This document shows, piece by piece, positions 34,546 through 42,927 of a stretch of DNA of 64,000 nt; within the stretch, counting starts at the first letter, position 1, and every line of letters starts with the position of its first letter. The stretch is from an uncultured Acetatifactor sp. (GTDB taxonomy: Bacteria > Bacillota > Clostridia > Lachnospirales > Lachnospiraceae), in assembly GCA_910584375.1 (NCBI GenBank), contig CAJUAH010000010.1, forward strand, positions 62,001 through 126,000. Reading direction: 5' to 3'. The notes under the pieces were generated by a model. It saw only the letters and a program-made list of their open reading frames with translations, was not told the origin of the DNA and searched no databases. Both the position numbers and the translations under genes were made by a program.

Positions 34546-34576
34546 AATCGCTGCGCGATGGCTCTAAAGAGTAAAG
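34546..34576. repeat. 31-bp direct repeat, copy 2
   Basis: Second copy of the 31-bp repeat, 120 bp after the first, differing at one base (position 34570). Confidence 0.85.
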
Positions 34577-34639
34577 TCCAACAAAACTTCCGTCTTAGAT
34601 TAGGATATCCGGATGATCGGTTCCATATACGAATGATAT

Positions 34640-36067
34640 TCAGTTTTTGACAAGCTGGGTGCGCATCTGCTGATCCAGCTGTTGCACCAGACCGTTCACA
34701 TCTTCGCCGTTCCACACTTTGGCAAATAGCACCTCCAGCTGGATCCAGTAATTGCTGGCCTCCATCAGCTTGGGCAACGGCATACTGTCCTCATACTCTG
34801 CCAGAAAGACCTGCAGGGCTTCGTTATCCTGGTTCACCTTTCTGTTGGCCGAAGCCTTCCCCGTAAGGTCATACAAGTTCTCCGCATAGCCATCCGCCAG
34901 AAACGCGGCGAAGTCGTTGGCCAGCTCCTGATGCTCTGAATAACCGTTCACAGCCACCACGCCGGTGACCGACATGGAGCGCCCGGGCAGCTCGGCGCTG
35001 GGATCTGGCATCAACGCTAAACCGTATTCAAAGGTAAAACTCCCCTCCTCCCTGGCAGCGTCCAGAACTGCCACCGCATCCGTGGTGACAATGGTGAACA
35101 CCAGTCTGCCCTCCAGGAAATCCTGAAGCACCGACTCATAGCCCTCCTCGGAGGAATCAATGGAAAAGAACTGGTTTAAACCCTGATATACGCTCAGACA
35201 GCTGATGGTCTCCTGATTGTAGATATCGATCAGGTTCCGGTCGTCGCCCGCCTCCCCGCCCAGATTCATATAATTGCCCACAAAATAGTAATTGTAAAAA
35301 ATATCAGACACATCCCAGGAAAAAATATCCACCATCTCCGGAGGGTCAAAGGAATCCGCCATCTGCTGGATATCGCTCACCGTGGTGGGAATGGCTCTGT
35401 CCAAAAACTGCTGGGTGCGCAAAGCAATGGTGTCCTCATCAAAGACTACCGGGGAATTTTCCTCGTCGGGAAGCTCGTCCAGCTCCTCGAACTCTCCGCC
35501 TTCACCTTCCACATTCCCCTCAGTATCGGCTTTTCCGGCCTGCTGCCTGGCCCACTCGTACAGATATGTCTTGTTGTAGAGCAGAGCGCTGGTCTCATAA
35601 TACAGGGGATAAGCCACCGACTTGCCGTGATAGGAGACCGCCGACAGCGCCGCCTGGGGAAATGTATCCTCGCTCAGCACGCCGGTGGGATCGTCCACCG
35701 GCACGGCCAGACCGGCCAGGTACGCCCTTTCCAACGACTCGTGGCTGATCAGGTACACATCCGGCATGGGCAGCGTTTCATCCGACTCTCCCAGCGTTGC
35801 TTTATTAATAGTCTCCAGATAATCGCTCTCCGCCATATAATAGGGGAGTACCCGCACATTGTTGGCCTCTCCGTACGCCACCGCCGCGCTGCTTATATAG
35901 TTAGCCAGCGATTCGTCCCCGTACCAGACACGGATCGTCTCTTTCTGATTGAGAAGGGCCAGAGGATTTTCCTGTACGTCCTCGCTGTCCCAGTCTATCA
36001 GGCTGGCGCTGTAAAATCCCAGTGTAAGTACCGCCACCAGCAGCACAGCCAAACATCTTTTGCTCAT
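34640..36067 (-). CDS. Extracellular solute-binding protein (ABC-type, family 1-like)
   Basis: Exported protein of 475 residues with an N-terminal signal-anchor (CLAVLLVAVLTLGFYSASL) and no lipobox cysteine. The fold-typical beginning IRVWYGDESLANYISSAAVAY and PMPDVYLISHESLERAYLAG fit substrate-binding proteins of carbohydrate ABC importers. An acidic insertion lies at about residues 195-225 (EGEGGEFEELDELPDEENS). No permease or ATPase gene is adjacent, so the transporter partner must be elsewhere or the protein has another role. It follows argD by 14 bp, so it may belong to the arginine transcript. The start at 36067 has AAGGGT upstream. Confidence 0.75.
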   Translation of the reverse strand: MSKRCLAVLLVAVLTLGFYSASLIDWDSEDVQENPLALLNQKETIRVWYGDESLANYISSAAVAYGEANNVRVLPYYMAESDYLETINKATLGESDETLPMPDVYLISHESLERAYLAGLAVPVDDPTGVLSEDTFPQAALSAVSYHGKSVAYPLYYETSALLYNKTYLYEWARQQAGKADTEGNVEGEGGEFEELDELPDEENSPVVFDEDTIALRTQQFLDRAIPTTVSDIQQMADSFDPPEMVDIFSWDVSDIFYNYYFVGNYMNLGGEAGDDRNLIDIYNQETISCLSVYQGLNQFFSIDSSEEGYESVLQDFLEGRLVFTIVTTDAVAVLDAAREEGSFTFEYGLALMPDPSAELPGRSMSVTGVVAVNGYSEHQELANDFAAFLADGYAENLYDLTGKASANRKVNQDNEALQVFLAEYEDSMPLPKLMEASNYWIQLEVLFAKVWNGEDVNGLVQQLDQQMRTQLVKN

Positions 36068-36081
36068 ATGCATACCCTTCG

Positions 36082-37269
36082 TCACTCCTCGATACAACTG
36101 TCAAGTATCTCCGCCATAGCGTCCACATCCGCCTTGCTGATGATCAGCGCAGGTACGAATCGAATGATATGAGTGCCTGCGTTGATCAATATCAGTCCCT
36201 TTTCCATGGCCCGGTTAATGATCTCTCCCACGGGTTTGTTAAATACCAATCCCTGCAGCAGCCCCACGCCCCGGTGTGTCTCAATACAGTCGTGCCTCCG
36301 GGTCAGCTCTTCCAGCTTTTCGGCCAGATAAGGGCCCACTTCACGCACATTCTCCAGCACTTTCCTCTCCTCGAACAGCTCCAGCACTTTGCAGATCGCC
36401 GCTGCGGCCAGGGGGTTGCCGCCGTATGTGGTGCCGTGATCCCCTGCCGCCAGGGAATGCTGCGCAACCTTCTCCGTCAGCAGGAACGCCCCCACCGGTA
36501 CGCCGCAGCCCAGCGCCTTGGCCGTGGTCATGATATCCGGCTTTACACCGTAGCGCTGCCAGGCGTACATATAGCCGGTGCGCCCCATACCGCACTGGAT
36601 CTCATCCAGAATGAGAAGTATATCCCTCTCGTCACAGAGCCGACGCAGTTTTTTCAGAAAGTCTTCTTCTGCAGGATAAATACCACCCTCTCCCTGAACA
36701 GTCTCCAAAATGACGGCACAGGTTTTGTCCGTCACCTGGGCAAGCACACTGTCATAATCGTTCAGCGTCGCAAAACGGATATTACCGATCATGGGTTCAA
36801 AGGCCTCACGGTACTTGGGATTGCCTGTCACCGACAGTGCTCCCATGGTTCTGCCATGGAAGGAATGCTCCATGGCAATAATCTCATGATCCGTGCAGCC
36901 GTCCTTTAACCAGGCATATTTGCGGGCCGCCTTAATAGCGCCCTCTACAGCCTCCGCGCCGGAGTTGGTAAAAAAGACTCTGTCCATGCCGGACACCGCC
37001 TTAATCCGTTTCGCCGCCTCGATGGCAGGCGCATTGTAGTAATAATTGGACGTGTGGATCAGCTTGTCAATCTGCGCCTTCAACGCGTCATTGTAAGCCT
37101 TGTCATTGTAGCCTAAGGCAAACACGGCGATACCGGACACAAAGTCCAGATATCGCTTGCCTTCCATGTCATAGAGATACACGCCGTCTCCCCGGTCCAG
37201 TACCACCTGATAGCGGTTGTAGGTGTGGAGCAGCGCTTTCTCCGCCTCTTCGATATATTCCTTCATCAT
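36082..37269 (-). CDS. argD: Acetylornithine aminotransferase
   Basis: PLP enzyme of 395 residues that transfers the amino group from glutamate to N-acetylglutamate semialdehyde. Motifs include FVSGIAVFALGYND, FTNSGAEAVEGAIKAARKYA, MEHSFHGRTMGALSVTG, LILDEIQCGMGRTG and the PLP-lysine region TTAKALGCGVPVGAF. Its ATG overlaps the stop of argB by 4 bp, and GGAGGAATG provides the ribosome-binding site. Confidence 0.96.
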   Translation of the reverse strand: MMKEYIEEAEKALLHTYNRYQVVLDRGDGVYLYDMEGKRYLDFVSGIAVFALGYNDKAYNDALKAQIDKLIHTSNYYYNAPAIEAAKRIKAVSGMDRVFFTNSGAEAVEGAIKAARKYAWLKDGCTDHEIIAMEHSFHGRTMGALSVTGNPKYREAFEPMIGNIRFATLNDYDSVLAQVTDKTCAVILETVQGEGGIYPAEEDFLKKLRRLCDERDILLILDEIQCGMGRTGYMYAWQRYGVKPDIMTTAKALGCGVPVGAFLLTEKVAQHSLAAGDHGTTYGGNPLAAAAICKVLELFEERKVLENVREVGPYLAEKLEELTRRHDCIETHRGVGLLQGLVFNKPVGEIINRAMEKGLILINAGTHIIRFVPALIISKADVDAMAEILDSCIEE

Positions 37270-38162
37270 TGGGGCATTCCTCCGATCTCCTCATCGCTCA
37301 CAATGGCCGTACCCACACCGTTGTTGGTAAATATCTCCAGCAGCAGGCTGTGAGGCACACGGCCGTCCAGAATATGAACCCGGTTCACGCCGCCCTTGAT
37401 GGCGGAAGTGCAGTTCGACAGCTTAGGCAGCATACCGCCTCCGATAAAACCGCCGGTTATCAGTTCATCCGCCTCCGATGCGGACAGACGGGAAATAAAA
37501 CTGGATTTATCGTTTATGTCCCTGTACAGCCCCTCTATGTCCGTCAGAAACACCAGCTTGTCCGCGCCCACGGCCCTGGCAATGGCGCAGGCGGCATCAT
37601 CCGCATTGATATTGTAGGTCTGAAAATGTTCGTCCAGGCCGATCGGCGCTACGATGGGCAAAAAGTCCTTCTCCAGCAGATCATAGAGTACCTTGGGATT
37701 GACCTGGGTAATATTTCCCACAAAACCGATATCCTGACCGTCCGCGTACTTTTTCTCCACGGTGAGCAGGCCGCCGTCTTTACCGCTGATGCCCACAGCC
37801 TTGACTCCCAGCTCCTGCACCATCGTCACCAGATTCTTGCTGACCTTGCCCAGCACCATCTCCGCTATCTCCATGGTCTCCGCGTCCGTAACTCTCAGGC
37901 CGTTAATGAACTGCGCCTCTTTGCCGACCTTGCCCACCCAGCGGCTGATCTCCTTACCGCCTCCATGGACGATGATGGGTTTGAATCCTACCAGTTTCAG
38001 CAGTGTCACGTCCTTGATCACGTTTTTCTGCAATTCCTCATTGCTCATGGCGCTGCCGCCGTATTTTACCACAATGATCTTTCGGTTAAATTTTTGAATA
38101 TAGGGCAATGCCTCGATCAAAGTCTCCGCCTTGTGCATCACCAGCTCCATATCTTTTTCCAT
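37266..38162 (-). CDS. argB: Acetylglutamate kinase
   Basis: Amino acid kinase of 298 residues that phosphorylates N-acetylglutamate. Signatures are IIVVKYGGSAMS, PIIVHGGGKEISRW, INGLRVTDAETMEI, NINADDAACAIARAVGADKLVFLTDIEG and GGMLPKLSNCTSAI. An N-terminal helix (ETLIEALPYIQKF) of the type found in arginine-inhibited kinases is present, so feedback inhibition is plausible. The start at 38162 is the best-placed ATG, though the ribosome-binding site (GGAAAGG) is distant. Confidence 0.96.
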   Translation of the reverse strand: MEKDMELVMHKAETLIEALPYIQKFNRKIIVVKYGGSAMSNEELQKNVIKDVTLLKLVGFKPIIVHGGGKEISRWVGKVGKEAQFINGLRVTDAETMEIAEMVLGKVSKNLVTMVQELGVKAVGISGKDGGLLTVEKKYADGQDIGFVGNITQVNPKVLYDLLEKDFLPIVAPIGLDEHFQTYNINADDAACAIARAVGADKLVFLTDIEGLYRDINDKSSFISRLSASEADELITGGFIGGGMLPKLSNCTSAIKGGVNRVHILDGRVPHSLLLEIFTNNGVGTAIVSDEEIGGMPQ

Positions 38163-38217
38163 TGCTGTTACAATTCCTTTCCCGCTCGCATTATCATATC
38201 TTATCCTGTATGACACG

Positions 38218-38236
38218 GGCTGCCTGTTCGGCAGCC
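38218..38236. repeat. Small perfect hairpin between fprA and argB
   Basis: GGCTGCC and GGCAGCC surround a 5-nt loop (TGTTC). No T-run follows on either strand, so it is not an obvious terminator. Confidence 0.5.
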
Positions 38237-38333
38237 GCCCCTGCCCTATCTAATGGTTTACTACATCTGGACGTTCATGTCAATCAGCGTTTTACCGCCG
38301 CAAATATTTCCGCCGCACAGGTTCAGACTTTAC

Positions 38334-39518
38334 CTACTTTGTCAGCGCCTCCGCCAGCAGACAAAGCTGTGCCCGGCTGGCGTCATTCAGGAGAGACTTG
38401 ACTGTCACCACCGGCTCTGCCACTGCGCAGTCCTTATAGCTCTCCGCATACTCCCGCATCAGTTTTCCGGCCATTGGAGCCCAGGAGCCGTTTTCCAGGA
38501 TCCCCACGGTTCTCTTCTGATAGTTTTTCAGTTTCAGATGGTAGAGAAAGTCCTCCATGCAGGGAAACAGTCCGCCGTCATAGGTGGCTGCCGCCAGCAC
38601 CAGCCTGTCGTAGCGAAACGCGTCCTCTATGGCCTCGGCCATATCGTCTCTGGCTAAGTCAAACAGGGATACTTTCTGTCCTTTTTCCTCCAGCAGCGCC
38701 GCCAGTTCTCTGGCTGCCGCCGCCGTATTGCCGTGAATGGAGGCATATGCGATGGTAACGCCCTCGTCTTCCGGGCGGTAGCTTGACCAGATATCGTATT
38801 TTTCCAGATAATGAGCCAGATTATCCTTCAAGACCGGGCCGTGCAGAGGGCATATCGTCTGAATGTCCAATGCGGACGCTTTTTTTAACAGTGCCTGCAC
38901 GGGAGCGCCGTATTTCCCCACGATATTCATATAATAGCGGCGTGCCTCACAGTCCCAGTTCTCCTGCATATCCAGCGCGCCAAATTTGCCGAATCCGTCC
39001 GCAGAGAACAATATCTTTTCCGTACTTTCATAAGTCACCATAACCTCGGGCCAATGCACCATGGGAGCCATATAAAAGTGCAGTGTATGACCGCCCAGAT
39101 GCAGAGTGTCGCCCTCCTTTACCTCTATCATGCGGCCCGAAAAATCCATGTCAAAGAACTGGGGCAGCATCGCAAAGGTCTTAGCGCTCCCCACCAGCTG
39201 AAGCCCAGGATATTTTTCGCATATCCTCTGAATATTGGCGGCGTGATCCGGCTCTAAATGAGATACTACCAGATAATCCGGCTGGCATTCCCCGGCCCTC
39301 TGCCGGGACGCAAGCTCCAGTTCCTGCTCCAGATTGCCAAACCATTCCTCCGTGGCCCTGGCATCCACGGTGTCCATAAGCGCGATCTTCTCGTCCACAA
39401 TCAGATAGGAATTGTAGGATACGCCATTCGGCACCCGATACTGGCTTTCAAACAGATCGATCTCATGGTCATCACAGCCGATATAGCGCACTGCGTCTGA
39501 AATAGTCACTTTGCTCAT
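38334..39518 (-). CDS. FprA-family A-type flavodiiron protein
   Basis: Cytosolic protein of 394 residues. The N-terminal metallo-beta-lactamase-like domain carries diiron ligands in SHLEPDHAANI (HxExDH) and GGHTLHFYMAPMVHWPE; the C-terminal flavodoxin domain (IAYASIHGNTAAAARELA) binds FMN. Such proteins reduce oxygen or nitric oxide to protect anaerobes. It lies between argJ and argB with 125-170 bp gaps, which is not a usual place. The start at 39518 follows GGGAGG. Confidence 0.93.
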   Translation of the reverse strand: MSKVTISDAVRYIGCDDHEIDLFESQYRVPNGVSYNSYLIVDEKIALMDTVDARATEEWFGNLEQELELASRQRAGECQPDYLVVSHLEPDHAANIQRICEKYPGLQLVGSAKTFAMLPQFFDMDFSGRMIEVKEGDTLHLGGHTLHFYMAPMVHWPEVMVTYESTEKILFSADGFGKFGALDMQENWDCEARRYYMNIVGKYGAPVQALLKKASALDIQTICPLHGPVLKDNLAHYLEKYDIWSSYRPEDEGVTIAYASIHGNTAAAARELAALLEEKGQKVSLFDLARDDMAEAIEDAFRYDRLVLAAATYDGGLFPCMEDFLYHLKLKNYQKRTVGILENGSWAPMAGKLMREYAESYKDCAVAEPVVTVKSLLNDASRAQLCLLAEALTK

Positions 39519-39643
39519 ATATATCCTCCCTGTTATGCTACTGTGTGCAGATAGCATCCGCAATTATTTTGCCGCAGTATCTGCAGCTTTGATGTTCGCC
39601 AGATGACCCGATTCCGGCTGTCGGCAGGCCCAGTCTTAACTCT

Positions 39644-40867
39644 CTAGGAACGGTAATCCGCATTGATCTTCACATAGTCATAGCTTAGATCACAGCCCCA
39701 GGCCGTAGCCTGCGCGTTGCCCATATGCATATCCGCAACCACCGTTACTTCGGGTGCGGAGAGAATCTTTGTGGCTTCCTCCTCGCTGTAAGCCGCAGGA
39801 CTTCCCTGGCTGTAGACCACGGCCTTGCCCGCCTCGCTCTCAAACCACAGATCCACCTTGTCCGGATCGAATCTGACGCCGCTGTAACCAAGAGCACAGA
39901 GAAAACGACCGAAGTTACAGTCGTGTCCATAAATAGCCGCTTTGCTCAGAGAGGAACAGATTACGGACTTCGCCAGGGTGCGGGCATGGTCCTTGGTGTC
40001 CGCGCCGACGACTTTCGCCTCAAACAGGCAAGTAGCTCCCTCGCCGTCCCCGGCCATCTTCCGAGCCAGATAAACGGTGATAAAGTCCAGCGCCTGACAG
40101 AACGCGTCATAGTCGGCTCCCTCGCCGCATATCTCTTCGTTACCCGCCTGACCGTTGGCCAGAACCAGCAACGTATCGTTGGTGGACGTATCGCCGTCCA
40201 CAGAGATCATATTGAAGGAATCCACCACGGTGGCACTTACTGCCCGCTGGAGCATTTCTCTGGAAATATTGACATCCGTAGTGAGAAAAGCCAGCATGGT
40301 ACACATGTTGGGATGGATCATGCCGGAGCCTTTGCACATACCGCCGACAGTCACGGTCTTCCCTCCGATTTCCACCTCCACGGCGATCTCCTTGGAGACC
40401 GTGTCGGTGGTCATGATGGCCTGAGCGGCGGCCAAGGCCGCCTCCCGGCCGGCAGCCTTGGCCGCCGCCAGCTTGTCGATTCCCGCGCACAGCCGATCCA
40501 CGGGCATAGCCATGCCGATGACGCCGGTGGATGCTACCAGCACAGCCTCCGCCGGAATATTCAGCAGTTTTCCGGCATGCTCCGCCTCCGCCTGACAGCA
40601 GTCCATGCCCGCCTGCCCCGTGCAGGCGTTGGCAATGCCGGAGTTTACCACCACAGCCTGGACAAACGGAGACTGGGCCACCACCTTTTGATCCCATAGA
40701 ACCGGCGCCGCTTTCACCACATTACTGGTAAAAGTGCCCGCTACCCGGCAGGGAGCGGTGCTGAATATCAAGGCCATATCCTTTCTGTTCCGATATTTTA
40801 CCGCCACCTCCACGCCTGCGGCCTCAAAGCCCTTCGCTGCGGTCACGCCGCCTTCGATCTGTCTCAT
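39644..40867 (-). CDS. argJ: Glutamate N-acetyltransferase/ornithine acetyltransferase
   Basis: Enzyme of 407 residues that moves the acetyl group from N-acetylornithine to glutamate, closing the arginine cycle. The precursor is self-cleaved before the Thr in VASTGVIGMAMP. Other signatures are VNSGIANACTGQ, GGMCKGSGMIHPNMCTMLAF and DGDTSTNDTLLVLANG. With argJ present no argE is needed; whether it is also able to use acetyl-CoA cannot be told. A GAGGAG ribosome-binding site precedes it. Confidence 0.96.
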   Translation of the reverse strand: MRQIEGGVTAAKGFEAAGVEVAVKYRNRKDMALIFSTAPCRVAGTFTSNVVKAAPVLWDQKVVAQSPFVQAVVVNSGIANACTGQAGMDCCQAEAEHAGKLLNIPAEAVLVASTGVIGMAMPVDRLCAGIDKLAAAKAAGREAALAAAQAIMTTDTVSKEIAVEVEIGGKTVTVGGMCKGSGMIHPNMCTMLAFLTTDVNISREMLQRAVSATVVDSFNMISVDGDTSTNDTLLVLANGQAGNEEICGEGADYDAFCQALDFITVYLARKMAGDGEGATCLFEAKVVGADTKDHARTLAKSVICSSLSKAAIYGHDCNFGRFLCALGYSGVRFDPDKVDLWFESEAGKAVVYSQGSPAAYSEEEATKILSAPEVTVVADMHMGNAQATAWGCDLSYDYVKINADYRS

Positions 40868-40937
40868 ATCTGTTCTCCTCTTATTTAAGTTCGTCAGAAC
40901 TTTTATTCCGCATATCCCCTCCCATCACACACTCCGG

Positions 40938-40976
40938 TGAAAGAAACACGCCGCCTGGGCGTCCGCGTTTCTTTCA
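40938..40976. repeat. Long hairpin between GNAT gene and argJ
   Basis: Arms TGAAAGAAACACG (40938-40950) and CGCGTTTCTTTCA (40964-40976) pair with one mismatch. An inner ACGCC/GGCGT stem is also possible. There is no T-run. It may be a processing or mRNA-stabilising structure within the arginine transcript. Confidence 0.65.
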
Positions 40977-41008
40977 GCGCGCTGTCCGGGGATATGCCGT
41001 TTAAGTTT

Positions 41009-41473
41009 TCACTGGTTAAAAGCCGTGATATTAGCCTCGTTCAGTGTAAAATCATAATAGTTTAAATCCCGTCGTTTTGTCCAGCCGATCGTATTCCAGA
41101 AGGCGTTGCCCACGTCATTGCGTGTAAAGGCAATCAGGCTTACTTTATTGATTCCTTCTTCTTTTAGAGCATTCATACAGTGTACAACCATTGCTTTGCC
41201 GATGCCCAGCCTCCGATAGTCCTCCCGCACGCATACATGGTACAGGCATCCCCTCCTGCCATCGTGCCCGCAGAGAATACCTCCCACAACAGATCCGTCC
41301 TCCGTCACTGCCACCACGCTGCTGTCGGGATTTCTCCTTAAAAAGCGTTCCACACCCTCCCGGGAATCGTCCAGGCTGCGAATGCCAAACCCCTTTATCG
41401 TCATCCACAGGGCATATAATCCTGCATAATCCTCCGCTGTCATCGTCCGTATTGTATATTTTTTTTCCTGCAT
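41009..41473 (-). CDS. GNAT-family N-acetyltransferase
   Basis: Soluble acetyltransferase of 154 residues. Motif A for acetyl-CoA binding is LYHVCVREDYRRLGIGKAMV (the RRLGIGKA loop), followed by EEGINKVSLIAFTRNDVGNAF. The substrate is not known. It lies between argC and argJ, where an argA-like acetylglutamate synthase could sit, so a role in supplying N-acetylglutamate is possible but unproven. It might simply be a Rim-type or small-molecule acetyltransferase. Confidence 0.85.
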   Translation of the reverse strand: MQEKKYTIRTMTAEDYAGLYALWMTIKGFGIRSLDDSREGVERFLRRNPDSSVVAVTEDGSVVGGILCGHDGRRGCLYHVCVREDYRRLGIGKAMVVHCMNALKEEGINKVSLIAFTRNDVGNAFWNTIGWTKRRDLNYYDFTLNEANITAFNQ

Positions 41474-41534
41474 TGATTTATACCTTCCTCACGACCAGTC
41501 CTGTTTTCCCAGCCTTTCAAAAATATCCATTCTC

Positions 41535-42593
41535 CTACGGGAAACAGGGCGCCAGCTCCAATCCCTCGCTCTCGGGCAGCCCGAACAACAGGTTCATATT
41601 CTGCACCGCCTGCCCGGCAGCCCCTTTTACCAGATTATCCAGCGCCCCCATCATAATGATCCGCCCCGTTCGCTGATCTATGACAAAGTTCACATCCACA
41701 TAATTGCTGCCCTCCACCCACTTAGTCTCGGGGCAGGCTCCTTTTTCCAGTACACGGATAAATCGCTCCCCGGCATAATATCGGTCATATACCGCTTTGA
41801 TATCCTCATAAGTGGGCAGCGTTCCATCCGCTTTGGCAATCAGCTTTGCGTACTCCGTCACCAGAATGCCCCGGTTCATTGGCACCAGATGAGGGGTGAA
41901 ATTAATCGCCAGCTGCCGTCCTGCCGCATAGCCCAGCTGTTCCTCGATCTCCGGAGTATGTCTGTGACTGGCTACGCCGTAAGCCTTGATGTTCTCGTTC
42001 ACCTCACAGTATAGATTGGGGATCTTGGCTCCCCTGCCCGCTCCGGATGTGCCTGACTTGGCGTCCACGATCAATGTATCCACATCAATCAGGCCCTCCT
42101 TCACCAAGGGATAGGCCGTCAAAATAGAACAGGTGGTATAACAGCCCGGATTGGCCACCAGCCTGGTTTGTTCACTGATCTGATCCCTGTTGATTTCGCA
42201 CAGGCCATAGACGGCCTCGGGAATGAACTGGGGAGATTTATGCTCTATCCCGTACCATTGTTCGTAGATCTTTACATCCTTAATACGATAATCTGCGGAT
42301 AAGTCCACGATCTTTACTTTTTGCAGGATATCCTCTGTTAACAGACCCGCAAGAAAGCCCTGCGGCGTGGCCGTAAAGATTACGTCCACCTGCTCCGCTA
42401 AAAGCGCGAGGTTGTCGTCCTTACACACATCCTCCACAATCTGAAACATATTTTGGTATACCTGATAATATTTCTGATCTATGTAACTTCTGGAACCGTA
42501 CCACTTAATCTCCACATCTTTGTGTCCCGCCAGTATGCGCACCAATTCTCCGCCCGCATATCCGGTAGCTCCTATAATCCCTGCTTTTATCAT
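41535..42593 (-). CDS. argC: N-acetyl-gamma-glutamyl-phosphate reductase
   Basis: NADPH-dependent enzyme of 352 residues. The nucleotide-binding loop is IIGATGYAGGELVRIL and the catalytic cysteine lies in VANPGCYTTCSIL. HRHTPEIEEQLGY and FTPHLVPMNRGILVT are family signatures. It is the first arginine gene of the minus-strand cluster, with an ARG-box-like site and promoter upstream. Confidence 0.96.
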   Translation of the reverse strand: MIKAGIIGATGYAGGELVRILAGHKDVEIKWYGSRSYIDQKYYQVYQNMFQIVEDVCKDDNLALLAEQVDVIFTATPQGFLAGLLTEDILQKVKIVDLSADYRIKDVKIYEQWYGIEHKSPQFIPEAVYGLCEINRDQISEQTRLVANPGCYTTCSILTAYPLVKEGLIDVDTLIVDAKSGTSGAGRGAKIPNLYCEVNENIKAYGVASHRHTPEIEEQLGYAAGRQLAINFTPHLVPMNRGILVTEYAKLIAKADGTLPTYEDIKAVYDRYYAGERFIRVLEKGACPETKWVEGSNYVDVNFVIDQRTGRIIMMGALDNLVKGAAGQAVQNMNLLFGLPESEGLELAPCFP

Positions 42594-42685
42594 ACCGCGT
42601 TTCCTCTCATTCAGGTAAGTTTTCTCCTGCCATCATACTCTATTTTCTGTCAAAAAACAACTGTTTCCTTTTTTCAGCTTTATTT

Positions 42686-42714
42686 ATGATTGCACAAACC
42701 ATGAATAAAGTCAA
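42686..42714 (-). promoter_or_regulatory. Promoter of the argC cluster
   Basis: On the minus strand, -35 TTGACT (42709-42714) and a weaker -10 AATCAT (42686-42691) are 17 bp apart. An imperfect second ARG-box-like sequence (TGACTTTATTCA) overlaps the -35. The leader is about 85 nt. Confidence 0.5.
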
Positions 42715-42722
42715 GTACGATT

Positions 42723-42736
42723 TGCATATTTATTCG
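42723..42736. promoter_or_regulatory. ARG-box-like operator upstream of argC
   Basis: TGCATATTTATTCG agrees with the ArgR half-site pattern TGAATWWWWATTCA at 12 of 14 positions. It lies just upstream of the argC -35. A near-identical site precedes argG. Confidence 0.6.
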
Positions 42737-42927
42737 ATATGACGTGTTGTTTTTGCATATATTTAGCTGTTCATGTATATTATAACATTGCGGCTGCTTT
42801 CCTTTTTGCCCGTAGGGATATCGCTTTTACGCTTTATATGCGGAAAAATCAGGGATGGCCACAGATACCTTCTATGTATACTGTGGCCACACAGAAACTT
42901 CTATATGTGTAGAAGACAAAACAGAAC
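42737..42927. other. Intergenic region between argC promoter and rpn-type gene
   Basis: Two hairpins lie in this stretch: arms 42856-42864 and 42881-42889 (9 bp, perfect), and arms 42898-42903 and 42910-42915 (6 bp, perfect). They follow the stop codon of the nuclease gene on the minus strand and could end its transcript, although the T-runs are weak. Nothing else was recognised. Confidence 0.45.

Noticed and set aside
38218..38236. Terminator after fprA
   Set aside because: The hairpin has no T-run on either strand.
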